A stretch of DNA of 18,940 nucleotides, from the NCBI GenBank assembly GCA_044433415.1, contig JAWXTP010000049.1, positions 1 to 18,940 on the forward strand, written 5' to 3'. Shown piece by piece: positions 7,430 through 15,760 of this stretch. The stretch comes from JAWXTP01 sp044433415 (GTDB lineage Bacteria; Bacteroidota; Bacteroidia; Bacteroidales; Rikenellaceae). Both the position numbers and the translations under genes were made by a program. Numbering within the stretch: the stretch's first letter is position 1; the number at the start of each line of letters is the position of its first letter. A model generated the notes under the pieces. That model was given only the letters and a program-made list of their open reading frames with translations, was not told the origin of the DNA and did no database searches.

Positions 7430-8449
7430 ATGAATAATATATTTGTATATTGTGAGATAGATAACGGAAAAGTAGCTGATGTTTCGTGTGAGTTACTTAC
7501 AAAAGCTCATTCTTTATCTCAAACTTTAAATTGTAAGGTTGAAGCTCTTGCTATAGGTCATAATTTAAGTGGCATAGAGACTGAGTTAGCAAAATATGGA
7601 GCTGACGTAGTACATGTAGCTGATTGTGAGTGTTTAGCGCCTTACAGAACTCTGCCTCATGCTTCTATAGTATGTGGAGTGTTTAAAGAAAATCAACCTC
7701 AGATAGCTCTATTTGGGGCTTCTACTCTTGGTCGTGACCTTGCACCTCGTGTTTCTTCTGCTTTACATAGTGGTTTAACAGCTGACTGTACTTCATTAGA
7801 GATAGGTGCACACTCTGATAGAAAGAATAATAAAGAATACACTGATTTACTTTACCAAATTCGTCCTGCTTTTGGTGGTAATATCATCGCTACTATCATT
7901 AACCCTGACCACCGTCCACAAATGGCGACAGTACGTGAAGGCGTTATGAAAAAAGAAGAGCTTACTGAGCCTAAACAACCAGAAGTTGTAGTTTTAGACT
8001 TTAAGAAATACCTTAACGATACTGATTTTGCTGTAGAGATTATTTCTCGTCAAATTGAAGAACGTAAAATCAATATTAAAGGCGCTCCTGTAGTTGTAGC
8101 TGGTGGTTATGGAGTTGGCTCAAAAGAGAACTTTAAACTTTTACATTCTTTAGCTGAAGCTATAGGTGGAGAAGTAGGTGCTTCACGTGCAGCAGTAGAT
8201 GCTGGATACACAGAGCACGCCCGTCAGATTGGTCAAACAGGTGTAACAGTAAGACCTAAATTATATATAGCTTGTGGTATTTCTGGACAAATTCAGCATA
8301 CAGCAGGTATGGATTCTTCGGCAATGATAATTTCTATTAACACCGACCCTGAGGCTCCTATTAATAAAATCGCAGATTACGTAATCACAGGTGACTTAAC
8401 AACTGTTATCCCTAAGATGATTAAGTTTTACAAAGAAAACTCAAAATAG
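7430..8449 (+). CDS. etfA: Electron transfer flavoprotein alpha subunit
   Basis: The 339-residue protein has the N-terminal alpha domain (GASTLGRDLAPRVSSAL, 96-112). It also has the C-terminal FAD-binding domain: VVAGGYGVGSKENF (222-235), GASRAAVDAGY (250-260), QIGQTGVTVRPKLYIACGIS (266-285) and the closing NTDPEAPI segment (304-311). These are the standard FAD contacts of EtfA. It lies 137 bp after etfB. That is a wider gap than usual for this pair, and it is filled by hairpins and not by a recognisable promoter. The partner is EtfB, and the likely electron partner is the acyl-CoA dehydrogenase that follows. Confidence 0.96.
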   Translation: MNNIFVYCEIDNGKVADVSCELLTKAHSLSQTLNCKVEALAIGHNLSGIETELAKYGADVVHVADCECLAPYRTLPHASIVCGVFKENQPQIALFGASTLGRDLAPRVSSALHSGLTADCTSLEIGAHSDRKNNKEYTDLLYQIRPAFGGNIIATIINPDHRPQMATVREGVMKKEELTEPKQPEVVVLDFKKYLNDTDFAVEIISRQIEERKINIKGAPVVVAGGYGVGSKENFKLLHSLAEAIGGEVGASRAAVDAGYTEHARQIGQTGVTVRPKLYIACGISGQIQHTAGMDSSAMIISINTDPEAPINKIADYVITGDLTTVIPKMIKFYKENSK

Positions 8450-8512
8450 TCTTTAATCTATTTGGTTTTGAATTTGGTTCTGAATAGTCTCTTATCTATT
8501 TTGTTCCGATTT
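8447..8512 (+). repeat. Imperfect direct repeat after etfA
   Basis: Two 28-base units, 8447-8474 and 8485-8512, match at 22 of 28 positions with a 38-base period. The first begins in the etfA stop codon. The remainder of the gap holds a small hairpin (8524-8546, ACCA and AAGAT paired with ATCTT and TGGT). No promoter box was seen before the next gene. Confidence 0.4.
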
Positions 8513-8590
8513 AATTATATATAACCATAAGATTTAATCTTTTGGTAAAAGTTAAAATTAGTACTATACGTACTTAAAAGTTAATAAATT

Positions 8591-10312
8591 ATGGCTAATT
8601 TCTTTTTAGAGAATAAAGATATGCAATATCATCTTAATCACCCAATGATGAAAAAAATCGTTGAGTTGAAAGAGAGAGGATATACAGAATTTGAAAAATA
8701 TGATTACGCTCCAAAAAATTACGAAGATGCTCAAGATAGCTACTTTAAGGTTCTTGATATCATAGGTGAAATTTGCGCAGACGTAATAGCAGTAAATGCT
8801 GAGGGTGTAGACCAAGAGGGTCCACGTGTTGTAGATAGTAGAGTAGTATATGCTTCTGGTACAGCACAAAATCATGAGACTTTAACAAAAGCAGGGGTTT
8901 ATGGTATCTCGTTACCTCGTAAATGGGCAGGATTGAACTTCCCTATCGTACCTTACGTCATGTCTTGTGAACTTGTTTGCCGTGCAGATGCAGGTTTTGG
9001 CAATATTTGGGGTCTTCAAGACTGTGCTGAGACTTTACATGAATTTGCTTCTGACGAAATCAACGATAAATATCTTCCAAGAATATATGAAGGTCAGACT
9101 TGTGCTATGGACTTAACAGAGCCCGATGCAGGTAGTGACTTACAGGCAGTAATGTTAAAAGCTCACTATGACGAAGAAAAAGGCACATGGCTTTTAAATG
9201 GTGTTAAACGTTTTATTACTAATGGTGACGGTGATATCTCTTTAGTTCTTGCGCGTAGTGAAGAAGGAACTACTGATGCTCGTGGTCTATCATTATTTGT
9301 ATACGATAAAGCTCATTATGCTGTTAAGGTTCGTCGTATAGAGCACAAAATGGGTATTATAGGTTCTCCGACTTGTGAGTTAGTATTTACTAATGCACCT
9401 GCTGAACTTGTAGGTGACAGAAAAATGGGTCTTATACGTTACGTAATGGCACTTATGAATTCTGCTCGTTTAGGTATTGGTGCTCAAAGTACAGGTCTTT
9501 GTGAAGCTGCTTACCAAGAGGCTCTTAAATATGCTAATGAACGTGAACAATTTGGTAAACCTATCATACAGTTTGCACCAGTTTCAGAGATGCTTGCTAC
9601 GATGAAAGCTAAAACTTTAGCTTCTCGTGCTATGTTATATGAGACAGCTCGTTTTATAGACGTATATAAAGCATACTATCACATTTCTAAAGAGAGAAAA
9701 CTTACTCCTGAGGAAAGAAAAGAGATGAAAGAGTTTACTAAGCTAGCTGATGGATATACACCTCTATTAAAACTATTCACTAGTGAGTATTGTAATCAAG
9801 TTACTTACGATGCTATTCAAATACATGGTGGTTCTGGTTATATGAAAGACTACCCAGTTGAAAGATTAGCACGTGATGCGCGTATTACTAATATTTATGA
9901 GGGTACTTCTCAATTACAAGTTGTTGCAGCTATCAAATCTGTTACTACAGGGGTTTATCTTACTAAAATCAAAGAGTATGAAGCATGTGAAGTTTCTCCA
10001 GAGTTAGCAGTAGCAAAAAGCAAACTTATAGAGCTTCGTGAAGATTATGAGAAAGCTGTAGCTTACGTTGCTGAGGGTAGCGAGGCTAATTCTGAATTTG
10101 GTGATTTCCACGCTCGTCGTTTAGTAGAAATGGCAGGTCACATTATTTTAAGTTACCTATTAGTTAACCAAGCATCTGACGAAAATATCCCATGTACAAG
10201 CGAGTATACTCAAATGGCAGGTGTATATGTTAAAGAGGCTTACTCTAAAGCTAAGGGTGCTTATGCTCATATTATGAACTGTTCTGTTGAAGATCTAGCG
10301 CTATACTTATAG
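8591..10312 (+). CDS. Acyl-CoA dehydrogenase, long form
   Basis: The 573-residue flavoprotein dehydrogenates or, with ETF in an anaerobe, reduces short-chain acyl/enoyl-CoA. Family motifs are intact: the flavin segment MDLTEPDAGSDL (173-184), ITNGDGD (209-215), REQFGKPI (318-325), and IQIHGGSGYMKDYPVERLARD (from 409), followed by IYEGTSQLQ, whose Glu437 is the catalytic base. It is about 190 residues longer than classic ~380-residue butyryl-CoA dehydrogenases. There is an N-terminal extension, an insertion near 355-385 (Lys/Glu-rich) and a C-terminal helical domain of roughly 120 residues. Its place 141 bp after etfA makes the ETF its obvious electron partner. Butyryl-CoA/crotonyl-CoA is the most likely substrate, but chain length cannot be read from the sequence. 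Confidence 0.93.
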   Translation: MANFFLENKDMQYHLNHPMMKKIVELKERGYTEFEKYDYAPKNYEDAQDSYFKVLDIIGEICADVIAVNAEGVDQEGPRVVDSRVVYASGTAQNHETLTKAGVYGISLPRKWAGLNFPIVPYVMSCELVCRADAGFGNIWGLQDCAETLHEFASDEINDKYLPRIYEGQTCAMDLTEPDAGSDLQAVMLKAHYDEEKGTWLLNGVKRFITNGDGDISLVLARSEEGTTDARGLSLFVYDKAHYAVKVRRIEHKMGIIGSPTCELVFTNAPAELVGDRKMGLIRYVMALMNSARLGIGAQSTGLCEAAYQEALKYANEREQFGKPIIQFAPVSEMLATMKAKTLASRAMLYETARFIDVYKAYYHISKERKLTPEERKEMKEFTKLADGYTPLLKLFTSEYCNQVTYDAIQIHGGSGYMKDYPVERLARDARITNIYEGTSQLQVVAAIKSVTTGVYLTKIKEYEACEVSPELAVAKSKLIELREDYEKAVAYVAEGSEANSEFGDFHARRLVEMAGHIILSYLLVNQASDENIPCTSEYTQMAGVYVKEAYSKAKGAYAHIMNCSVEDLALYL

Positions 10313-10348
10313 GGAGTTTATTATTAGAGTTACCTCTATATAAATAAT

Positions 10349-10389
10349 AAGGGTGGTTTGTAAAGCTATGCGTTTTACGAACTGCCCTT
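10349..10389 (+). terminator. Stem-loop ending the etf-acyl-CoA dehydrogenase unit
   Basis: Arms 10349-10364 and 10374-10389 pair along all 16 positions if G-U pairs are allowed, with a 9-base loop. It begins 37 bases after the dehydrogenase stop. No U-tract follows, so termination may be partial. It lies 50 bases before the response regulator start and could also be read as its leader. Confidence 0.55.
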
Positions 10390-10438
10390 AAATTGTAGGT
10401 ATGAGACCATGATTTATGTACTTCTAAATTTTCCTAAA

Positions 10439-11113
10439 ATGAAAGTATTAATAATTGAAGATGAAATAGAACTTGCTGAAACTATAGAGAGAACCTTAAA
10501 GAAAGAAGGTTATGTAGTAGAATTAGCACACTCTTTTAATGAAGCTCATTCCAAGATAGGTGTGTTTGAGTATGATTGTATCTTACTTGATATAATGCTA
10601 CCTGATGGAAGTGGACTCGATATATTAAGAGAGTTGAAAGCTAGCAATAAAATGGGAGGAGTGTTAATTATATCTGCTAAAGACTCAATAGACGATAAGG
10701 TTGAGGGGTTGAATCTAGGTGCTGACGATTATCTTGCTAAGCCTTTCCATCTTTCAGAACTTACAGCACGTGTTAATAGTATAATTCGTCGAAAAGTTAA
10801 TAGTGGAGGAAATCTTATGACTCTAGGTAATACTATTATAGCGCTCGATAAGGCTATGGTTACTGTTGATGGAGTATTACTTGAACTAAGCCGTAAGGAA
10901 TATGATATCCTTCTGCATTTTGCTATGCGTAGAGGTCACATAATAAGAAAAGAAAGCCTTGCAGAAGCTGTTTGGGGAGACTTTATAGACCAAGCTGATA
11001 ATTTTGATTTTATATACACTCATATAAAGAACTTAAGACGTAAACTTGCATCTGCAAACTCTTCTGTAGAGATTAAATCCATCTATGGTTTTGGTTATAA
11101 AGGGAACTTCTAA
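10439..11113 (+). CDS. OmpR/PhoB-family response regulator
   Basis: The start at 10439 gives the canonical receiver opening MKVLIIEDEIELAETI; an ATG 30 bases upstream would add ten residues with no family match. The receiver domain covers about 1-115, with the acidic pocket Glu7-Asp8, phospho-acceptor Asp51 (LLDIMLPDGSG), Ser79 and Lys101 (AKPF). The C-terminal half is a winged-helix DNA-binding domain (LSRKEYDIL, about 150-158, and NFDFIYTHIKNLRRKL with IYGFGYK at the end). It is followed 25 bp later by its histidine kinase. A direct repeat of 11-bp period ahead of the PepSY-like gene downstream is a good candidate target. No TAnnTTTG promoter was found directly upstream. Confidence 0.95.
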   Translation: MKVLIIEDEIELAETIERTLKKEGYVVELAHSFNEAHSKIGVFEYDCILLDIMLPDGSGLDILRELKASNKMGGVLIISAKDSIDDKVEGLNLGADDYLAKPFHLSELTARVNSIIRRKVNSGGNLMTLGNTIIALDKAMVTVDGVLLELSRKEYDILLHFAMRRGHIIRKESLAEAVWGDFIDQADNFDFIYTHIKNLRRKLASANSSVEIKSIYGFGYKGNF

Positions 11114-11138
11114 AATGAACTAGTAATACTGATTTAAG

Positions 11139-12410
11139 ATGAAATTTATTTATCATATAATGTCGCGTGTGGCACTTTCAATATCTATAGTATTGGGAGT
11201 GTGGGCTTTGCTTTTTTATTATGTAATAGTAGATGAAATACATGACGAGACAGACGATGTCTTAGAGGATTATTCTGCATCTATAATTCAGAATTTCTTA
11301 GCAGGTGAAATCATGCCTGTAAATGATAACGGTTCAAATAACACTTATTACCTTAGACCAGTTAGAAGGGACAGTCTAGAGTATTTCAAACAACGTGGAG
11401 GTTTTGTAAATGAGGAGATATATATAAAGTACAAAAGAGAAAACGAACCTGCTAGAGTTCTTAGGCAGGTGTTTCGCGATGCTGACGACAATTATTATGA
11501 AGTTACTGTAATTACACCTACAATAGATAATAATGACCTAATAGAGGCTATTTGGCGCTCATTAGTAGTATTATTTCTATTATTATTAGTGACAGTATTA
11601 GTTATTAATGTAGTGGCTGTAAAGGGTGGATTAAGGCCTTTGCATAAATTCTTAGCTTGGTTGCATAATAGTAATATTGAGACCTGTGAGGTTCTTACAG
11701 TTAAAAATAGTAACATAAAAGAGATTAACGAGTTAAACATAGCAATAGAGGCTTTTGCAAATAGGGGAAGACGAGCATTTAAGGAGCAGAAAGAATTTTT
11801 AGGTAATGCTTCTCATGAATTACAAACACCTATAGCCGTATGTCAAGGTCGTTTAGAGTTGCTTTGTGAAAGTGAGTTAACACAACAACAAATGGAAGAT
11901 GTGGGGGTGTGTCTTGATACTTTATCACGTATGTCAAGGCTTAATAAGTCATTACTTATGCTTTCAAAAATAGAAAATGGAGGATTTGAGAAAGAAGAGG
12001 TAGTGGTTAATGATTTATTGCATCGTAATATTGAATTTCTTAAAGATATATATGAGGTTCATAATATAAGTCTATCAGTTAAAGAGTTGGGTACATGTAG
12101 TATCTCAGCTAATGGGACGTTAATTGCTACTATGATTACCAATTTAATTAAGAATGCATATTCTCATAATGTAGATGGAGGTGAGGTAAGAGTAGTATTA
12201 GGATTAGACTACATTACAGTAGAGAATAGTGGTATAACGGAAGCGTTAGACGAGTGCAAGATTTTCAATAGGTTCTATCAGGGAAATACCAAGTCTGGTA
12301 CTTTTGGTTTAGGTTTACCCATAGTACAGTCAATATGCAAGCTATATGACTTTAGAATAGGGTATAGCTATGTTAGTAACTTTCATAGATTTGAGATTAA
12401 GTTTAAGTAA
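11139..12410 (+). CDS. Membrane sensor histidine kinase
   Basis: The 423-residue protein has a transmembrane helix at about 11-31 and a periplasmic sensor segment of about 110 residues. A second helix spans about 140-161, followed by a linker without a clear HAMP. The dimerisation/phospho-acceptor domain has GNASHELQTP with His226. The ATPase domain shows NLIKNAYSHN (N box, 335-344), VENSG in place of the usual DNG-type G1 box (361-365), IFNRFYQG (F box, 375-382) and GTFGLGLP (G2 box). All catalytic boxes are present. It should phosphorylate the regulator encoded just upstream. The periplasmic ligand is unknown. The neighbouring secreted PepSY-like protein may be part of the same sensing circuit. 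Confidence 0.95.
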   Translation: MKFIYHIMSRVALSISIVLGVWALLFYYVIVDEIHDETDDVLEDYSASIIQNFLAGEIMPVNDNGSNNTYYLRPVRRDSLEYFKQRGGFVNEEIYIKYKRENEPARVLRQVFRDADDNYYEVTVITPTIDNNDLIEAIWRSLVVLFLLLLVTVLVINVVAVKGGLRPLHKFLAWLHNSNIETCEVLTVKNSNIKEINELNIAIEAFANRGRRAFKEQKEFLGNASHELQTPIAVCQGRLELLCESELTQQQMEDVGVCLDTLSRMSRLNKSLLMLSKIENGGFEKEEVVVNDLLHRNIEFLKDIYEVHNISLSVKELGTCSISANGTLIATMITNLIKNAYSHNVDGGEVRVVLGLDYITVENSGITEALDECKIFNRFYQGNTKSGTFGLGLPIVQSICKLYDFRIGYSYVSNFHRFEIKFK

Positions 12411-12466
12411 TTACCTTAATAAAAGTGTCTTTTAAATAAACTTAGCGCTAAATTTTTAAATAATTT

Positions 12467-12517
12467 CCCAAATCTGAGCAAACTTCAGATTCTTTTCAGA
12501 TTTGGGTTCTATCTTTG
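12467..12517 (+). promoter_or_regulatory. Candidate operator and -7 box of the PepSY-like gene
   Basis: TTCAGATT occurs at 12484-12491 and again at 12495-12502, exactly 11 bp apart, the helical-turn spacing typical of OmpR-family binding sites. An 11-bp perfect inverted repeat (CCCAAATCTGA at 12467-12477, TCAGATTTGGG at 12496-12506) overlaps it. Eight bases below the second copy lies TATCTTTG (12510-12517), an exact TAnnTTTG. No good -33 TTG is visible, as expected for an activator-dependent promoter. The ATG is 99 bases further on. Confidence 0.55.
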
Positions 12518-12616
12518 TATTATAGAAAAGCTAATAAGTTTGAACTTACTTATTGAAAAGTTCCTAGTTTATAGCGATTCTTAAAACCAATTATAAATCA
12601 ATTAAAAATTATAGCC

Positions 12617-13054
12617 ATGAGAAAATTATTATTTGCATTAGCAGTTATACTATTTAACGTTTCGTGTTTATCAGCAGAGGAAAGAGTTATTGATCAAAGT
12701 AAACTTCCAGCGAATGCACAAACATTCATAAGTACTTATTACTCTTCGGACAAAGTAGCCATTGCCACAGAGGAGCGCGACCTGTTCGATAAGGATTACA
12801 AGGTTATTCTTACAAGTGGAATAAAGATAGAATTTGACGATAAAGGCAATTGGACAGATGTTGAGTGTAAAGGCAACACAGAAGTCCCTAAAGACATCGT
12901 ACCTGATTACGTAAGTCAATATGTTAAAGCAAACTTCCCATCAAACATTATAATACAAATTGATAGGGACAAGAAATTTGTTGAAGTTGAGCTTAATAAC
13001 AAAGTAGAATTAAAATTCAATAATAAAGGCGTACTAGTAGAGTTTGATAACTAG
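12617..13054 (+). CDS. Secreted PepSY-like protein
   Basis: The 145-residue protein begins with a signal peptide (MRKLLFALAVILFNVSCLSA, cleavage near residue 20; the Cys at 17 could also mark a lipoprotein). The mature part has two similar halves of alternating helix and strands: LPANAQTFISTYY with IEFDDKGNW, then VPDYVSQYVKANFP with LKFNNKGVL. This is the pattern of the PepSY-like (beta-lactamase-inhibitor-protein-like) family, common in Bacteroidetes, often beside two-component systems. It probably acts in the periplasm or at the outer surface. Function in the family is unsettled, and peptidase inhibition or signal sensing has been proposed. It has its own promoter region with a candidate OmpR-type operator, so it is likely a target of the adjacent regulator. 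Confidence 0.85.
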   Translation: MRKLLFALAVILFNVSCLSAEERVIDQSKLPANAQTFISTYYSSDKVAIATEERDLFDKDYKVILTSGIKIEFDDKGNWTDVECKGNTEVPKDIVPDYVSQYVKANFPSNIIIQIDRDKKFVEVELNNKVELKFNNKGVLVEFDN

Positions 13055-13145
13055 AATCCTCTGCACAGTACGGTAAGCGGTTAAATATTGATATTGAGAA
13101 AAACTTTGTTACCTCTTTATAAATCAGTTAGATAACGTGATAATA

Positions 13146-13283
13146 GTTCGTAGGAGCCGACCTTGTGTTTGCCCTTATAATATGGTAATATTATACAAAT
13201 GACACCTCAATATTAGGCACTCCATACCATCTGTATAATACTAAAGTATTATAAGGGCGGATACAAGGTCAGCCCCTACGAAC
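13146..13283. repeat. MITE-like palindromic element
   Basis: Arms of about 55 bases (13146-13200 and 13229-13283) are inverted copies of each other with most positions matching. They start with GTTCGTAGG and include GACCTTGT and GCCCTTATAATA, around a central stretch of about 28 bases. It encodes no protein. Further out, ACCTCTTTAT (13111-13120) and its exact complement (13309-13318) stand at an equal 25-base distance from each arm, so the whole unit may be 208 bp. No clear target-site duplication was found. Repeats built of GTAGG...CCGCCC are common in Bacteroidales genomes, which I recall but could not check. Confidence 0.75.
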
Positions 13284-13384
13284 CTCCAACATGCTAATTA
13301 TCATTAGGATAAAGAGGTAGGTTACTTGTCGTTATTAAACATTTTTTAGTCGTTCTTGTCGCAACTCATATCTAATTAATTTGT

Positions 13385-13392
13385 TACTTTTG
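13385..13392 (+). promoter_or_regulatory. Promoter-like -7 box before a short ORF
   Basis: TACTTTTG is an exact TAnnTTTG match 29 bases before the ATG at 13422. The nearest upstream TTG is 26 bases away, longer than the usual spacing of about 20. Confidence 0.3.
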
Positions 13393-13421
13393 TTCATTAT
13401 CATAAGTGATAGTCTTGAAAT

Positions 13422-13571
13422 ATGAGTATTTATGACTGCTGTATTAGCTTTGATAAACTATATTTCATTGCCTATTATAATCATGAATTATATTCAGGAG
13501 AAGAGGGTGACCCAAAAGGTCTCTCATCTTTACTGATAACAGACTGTATATCAATAGCTATTTTGGAGTAA
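13422..13571 (+). CDS. Possible small protein of 49 residues, unrecognised
   Basis: ATG to TAA gives 49 residues, rich in Ile, Tyr, Leu and Ser, starting MSIYDCCISFDKLYFIAYYN. No family was recognised, and no signal peptide or transmembrane segment is convincing. In favour: a TAnnTTTG box lies 29 bases upstream, and the ORF is free of low-complexity sequence. Against: it is short, and a similarly composed open stretch in another frame follows at about 13580-13709 (LYSFYFDDKG), so this could be the first piece of a broken gene. It faces the defence operon tail to tail. Confidence 0.25.
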   Translation: MSIYDCCISFDKLYFIAYYNHELYSGEEGDPKGLSSLLITDCISIAILE

Positions 13572-13744
13572 AACACTAAACCCACCGTGTAAGCCTACAC
13601 GAAACTGGTTTATATTCGTTTTATTTCGATGACAAAGGTATACAGTCTGTTTGTATTTTCCAAGGCTTTCTCCTTCCTAATTTGATATTTTATGTTTACA
13701 ATACAGAGTCTAACTGTAAGGATGCCATATAAGACTACATGAAA

Positions 13745-15760
13745 CTATATTTCTATTATTTCCCATCGACTTTCTAATTCAGCACACCGAAAGTTGAAAT
13801 GGCTACTATGTATTGCCATACATAACATATAGCGAGGGCGACTCATGGCAACGTATGCCATTTTTAATGTTTCTTGATTATAAGTTTTATCTCCCGAGTA
13901 TGCAATACCTTTTAACTGTTCGTGAATTCGTTCACTCTCACACTTTGTATGGTACGATGTTTCCATATACAGTGTTGCAATATGAGTCTCTCCTTTTACA
14001 GAGTGGATATTATTAATCTCTATTTCTACATTGTCATCAGCATAAATATTATTCGATGACGACTCATCACTTGTTATATCTTCCTGTGTGTTATCAATAA
14101 ATGCTTGAATCTCATCACTTGTTGTAATACTGAACATCTCAGTTATTGATACTATAAACGATTTCACTTCTGATATTACTTCATCGTTATATATGCTCTC
14201 GGATGTATGTATTCTTCTTGACCAATTTGCTAAGTTGGTTTTGAATTGAAGATATAAATTTTCATTATCTGCTTGAAGTTTCGACAAGAATGTTGTTTTT
14301 GTATAGCATCGATACTTACCATTGACCTCATTTCGTGACGTCTCGGATAATGATAAGACGTGAATAATGGAACGGATAATTAAATCCAAATACTCCTTTA
14401 TCGTAGAGAATTGGCGTTTTCGCATGTAAGTCCTAAATGAATCAATCTTCACCTTATCTCGCTTTCTGATATTTTTATTGAAATTTGGGAAATACGAATT
14501 TATAGTTGTTTTTGTCGAACTGGGATCATCCTTGCCAACCCAACCTATAGCTTTTAAATTGACACGGTGTAATTGATCTTTGCATTTCTCTTCATTCGCT
14601 ATTTCAAGAATAGTTTTATCTCCAACAATTCTCGTCTTTATTAATTTTGCATACTCAGGAATAACTTTAGATGCATCATTATAAACTATCAATATTGGTT
14701 TTAATGACTCCACGGATGAATTTCCGACGATGTCATGATTATCTTCGATACATACTGTTTTTAATACTTCTGCTATATTCGCACCAAAGCGCATACTGTT
14801 ATTGATTGGCAGATAGATTGTTGGATTCCAAACCATATCAGTTTTAACTTTATTGTTGTATATAGCTTGGTATTGATCTCCGAAACATTGTGCAATAGAC
14901 TCTTTAAATACTTTGTTTATAATATCTTTCTGAATTTCGTCTGTATCTTGCATTTCATCAATAAAAAGATATTTAAACCTGTGTGTTATTGCCTTAATCA
15001 ATTGTGGCTGTACGTGTAAATTTGATTGTGCAAGGGAAAAGGCATCATCATATTTTAATACACCTTGTCTTAAAGCACCCAATCTTACCTTTGCAAGAGC
15101 CTTGTATGTTTGCTTTGAGCTATCTTTCACATAAGGCTTTGTGGCACCTGATATTCTAAAAAATGTAATTTTTCTATCAGTAAAACCAATAGCGGTATTA
15201 TGAATAAATTTAAAAATTTCTCTATCTATTTGGGTATTTCTATCTTTCCCTTTTAATCTTTTGTCAATTCGGTCTTTGATTTCATTGAAAAATATTTTTC
15301 GATCATTAAAACTTAAACTTCGATATTCTTTTAACATAATAAATCTAGCAATATTATCATCTATAGTTTGTATAGGAGTTTGATATGTTGAATACCAATA
15401 TGGCATAGCAAGAAATTTATTAACAAATGATTGAATGGTTCCAAAGAAATTAGGGTAAGAGAATAATACATCTGCATTATGTCCGAGTTTACTCTTTATT
15501 TCATCCATTGCTACGTTTGTATGGGTTAAGACACAAATACCTTGATTATTAGGTAATGGCATCCTATTAGCTAAAACTATTAATTTTGCTAATAATGTTG
15601 TAGTCTTTCCGCTGCCGGGACAAGCTTTAACATCAACAGTCTCATTACATTCTATAATTTTTAACTTTTTGTCATCAAAGAAAGGTTTTCCATCTAAAAG
15701 GATTGAATGTGCACGTCTAATCTCTTCTTCTGTTGCAAATTTACTCATGGCTATCATCAT
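13745..15760 (-). CDS. UvrD/Rep-like superfamily 1 helicase, Gabija GajB-like
   Basis: The 671-residue protein has the superfamily 1 motif order. Walker A is ACPGSGKTTT (46-55) and motif Ia VLTHTNVAMDEIK (77-89). Motif II is LFIDEMQDTDEIQ (265-277) and motif III FGDQYQAIY (293-301). The arginine of motif IV is in SMRFG (322-326), motif V is HSVKGETH (586-593), and motif VI is YVAMSRPR (636-643). A Ser/Asp-rich low-complexity stretch sits near 556-572. It overlaps the end of the OLD nuclease gene by 20 bases; a second start at 15748 (MSKFATEEE) would overlap by 8 and is equally possible. A class 2 OLD nuclease paired with a UvrD-like helicase is the Gabija layout, in which the helicase works with the nuclease against phage DNA. 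It is about 180 residues longer than the Bacillus GajB as I recall it. Confidence 0.88.
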   Translation of the reverse strand: MMIAMSKFATEEEIRRAHSILLDGKPFFDDKKLKIIECNETVDVKACPGSGKTTTLLAKLIVLANRMPLPNNQGICVLTHTNVAMDEIKSKLGHNADVLFSYPNFFGTIQSFVNKFLAMPYWYSTYQTPIQTIDDNIARFIMLKEYRSLSFNDRKIFFNEIKDRIDKRLKGKDRNTQIDREIFKFIHNTAIGFTDRKITFFRISGATKPYVKDSSKQTYKALAKVRLGALRQGVLKYDDAFSLAQSNLHVQPQLIKAITHRFKYLFIDEMQDTDEIQKDIINKVFKESIAQCFGDQYQAIYNNKVKTDMVWNPTIYLPINNSMRFGANIAEVLKTVCIEDNHDIVGNSSVESLKPILIVYNDASKVIPEYAKLIKTRIVGDKTILEIANEEKCKDQLHRVNLKAIGWVGKDDPSSTKTTINSYFPNFNKNIRKRDKVKIDSFRTYMRKRQFSTIKEYLDLIIRSIIHVLSLSETSRNEVNGKYRCYTKTTFLSKLQADNENLYLQFKTNLANWSRRIHTSESIYNDEVISEVKSFIVSITEMFSITTSDEIQAFIDNTQEDITSDESSSNNIYADDNVEIEINNIHSVKGETHIATLYMETSYHTKCESERIHEQLKGIAYSGDKTYNQETLKMAYVAMSRPRYMLCMAIHSSHFNFRCAELESRWEIIEI

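Larger units (their letters stand above)
13055..13744. other. 690-bp largely non-coding region
   Basis: This stretch separates the two-component locus from the converging defence operon. It holds a palindromic MITE-like element (13146-13283) and a possible 49-codon ORF with a promoter-like box (13385-13571). It also has a 13-bp inverted repeat (13538-13550 / 13639-13651) and a degenerate direct repeat (13585-13606 / 13725-13746). No tRNA or conserved gene was recognised. It may be the decayed edge of an inserted segment. Confidence 0.6.

Noticed and set aside
8606..8875. Minus-strand 89-codon frame
   Set aside because: It is antisense to the start of the acyl-CoA dehydrogenase and is a composition artefact.
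10409..10438. Upstream ATG of the response regulator
   Set aside because: It adds ten residues with no family match; receiver domains of this family begin as the 10439 start does.
13055..13744. CRISPR array or tRNA in the long spacer
   Set aside because: No regularly spaced identical repeats and no cloverleaf were found; the repeat there is a single long palindrome.
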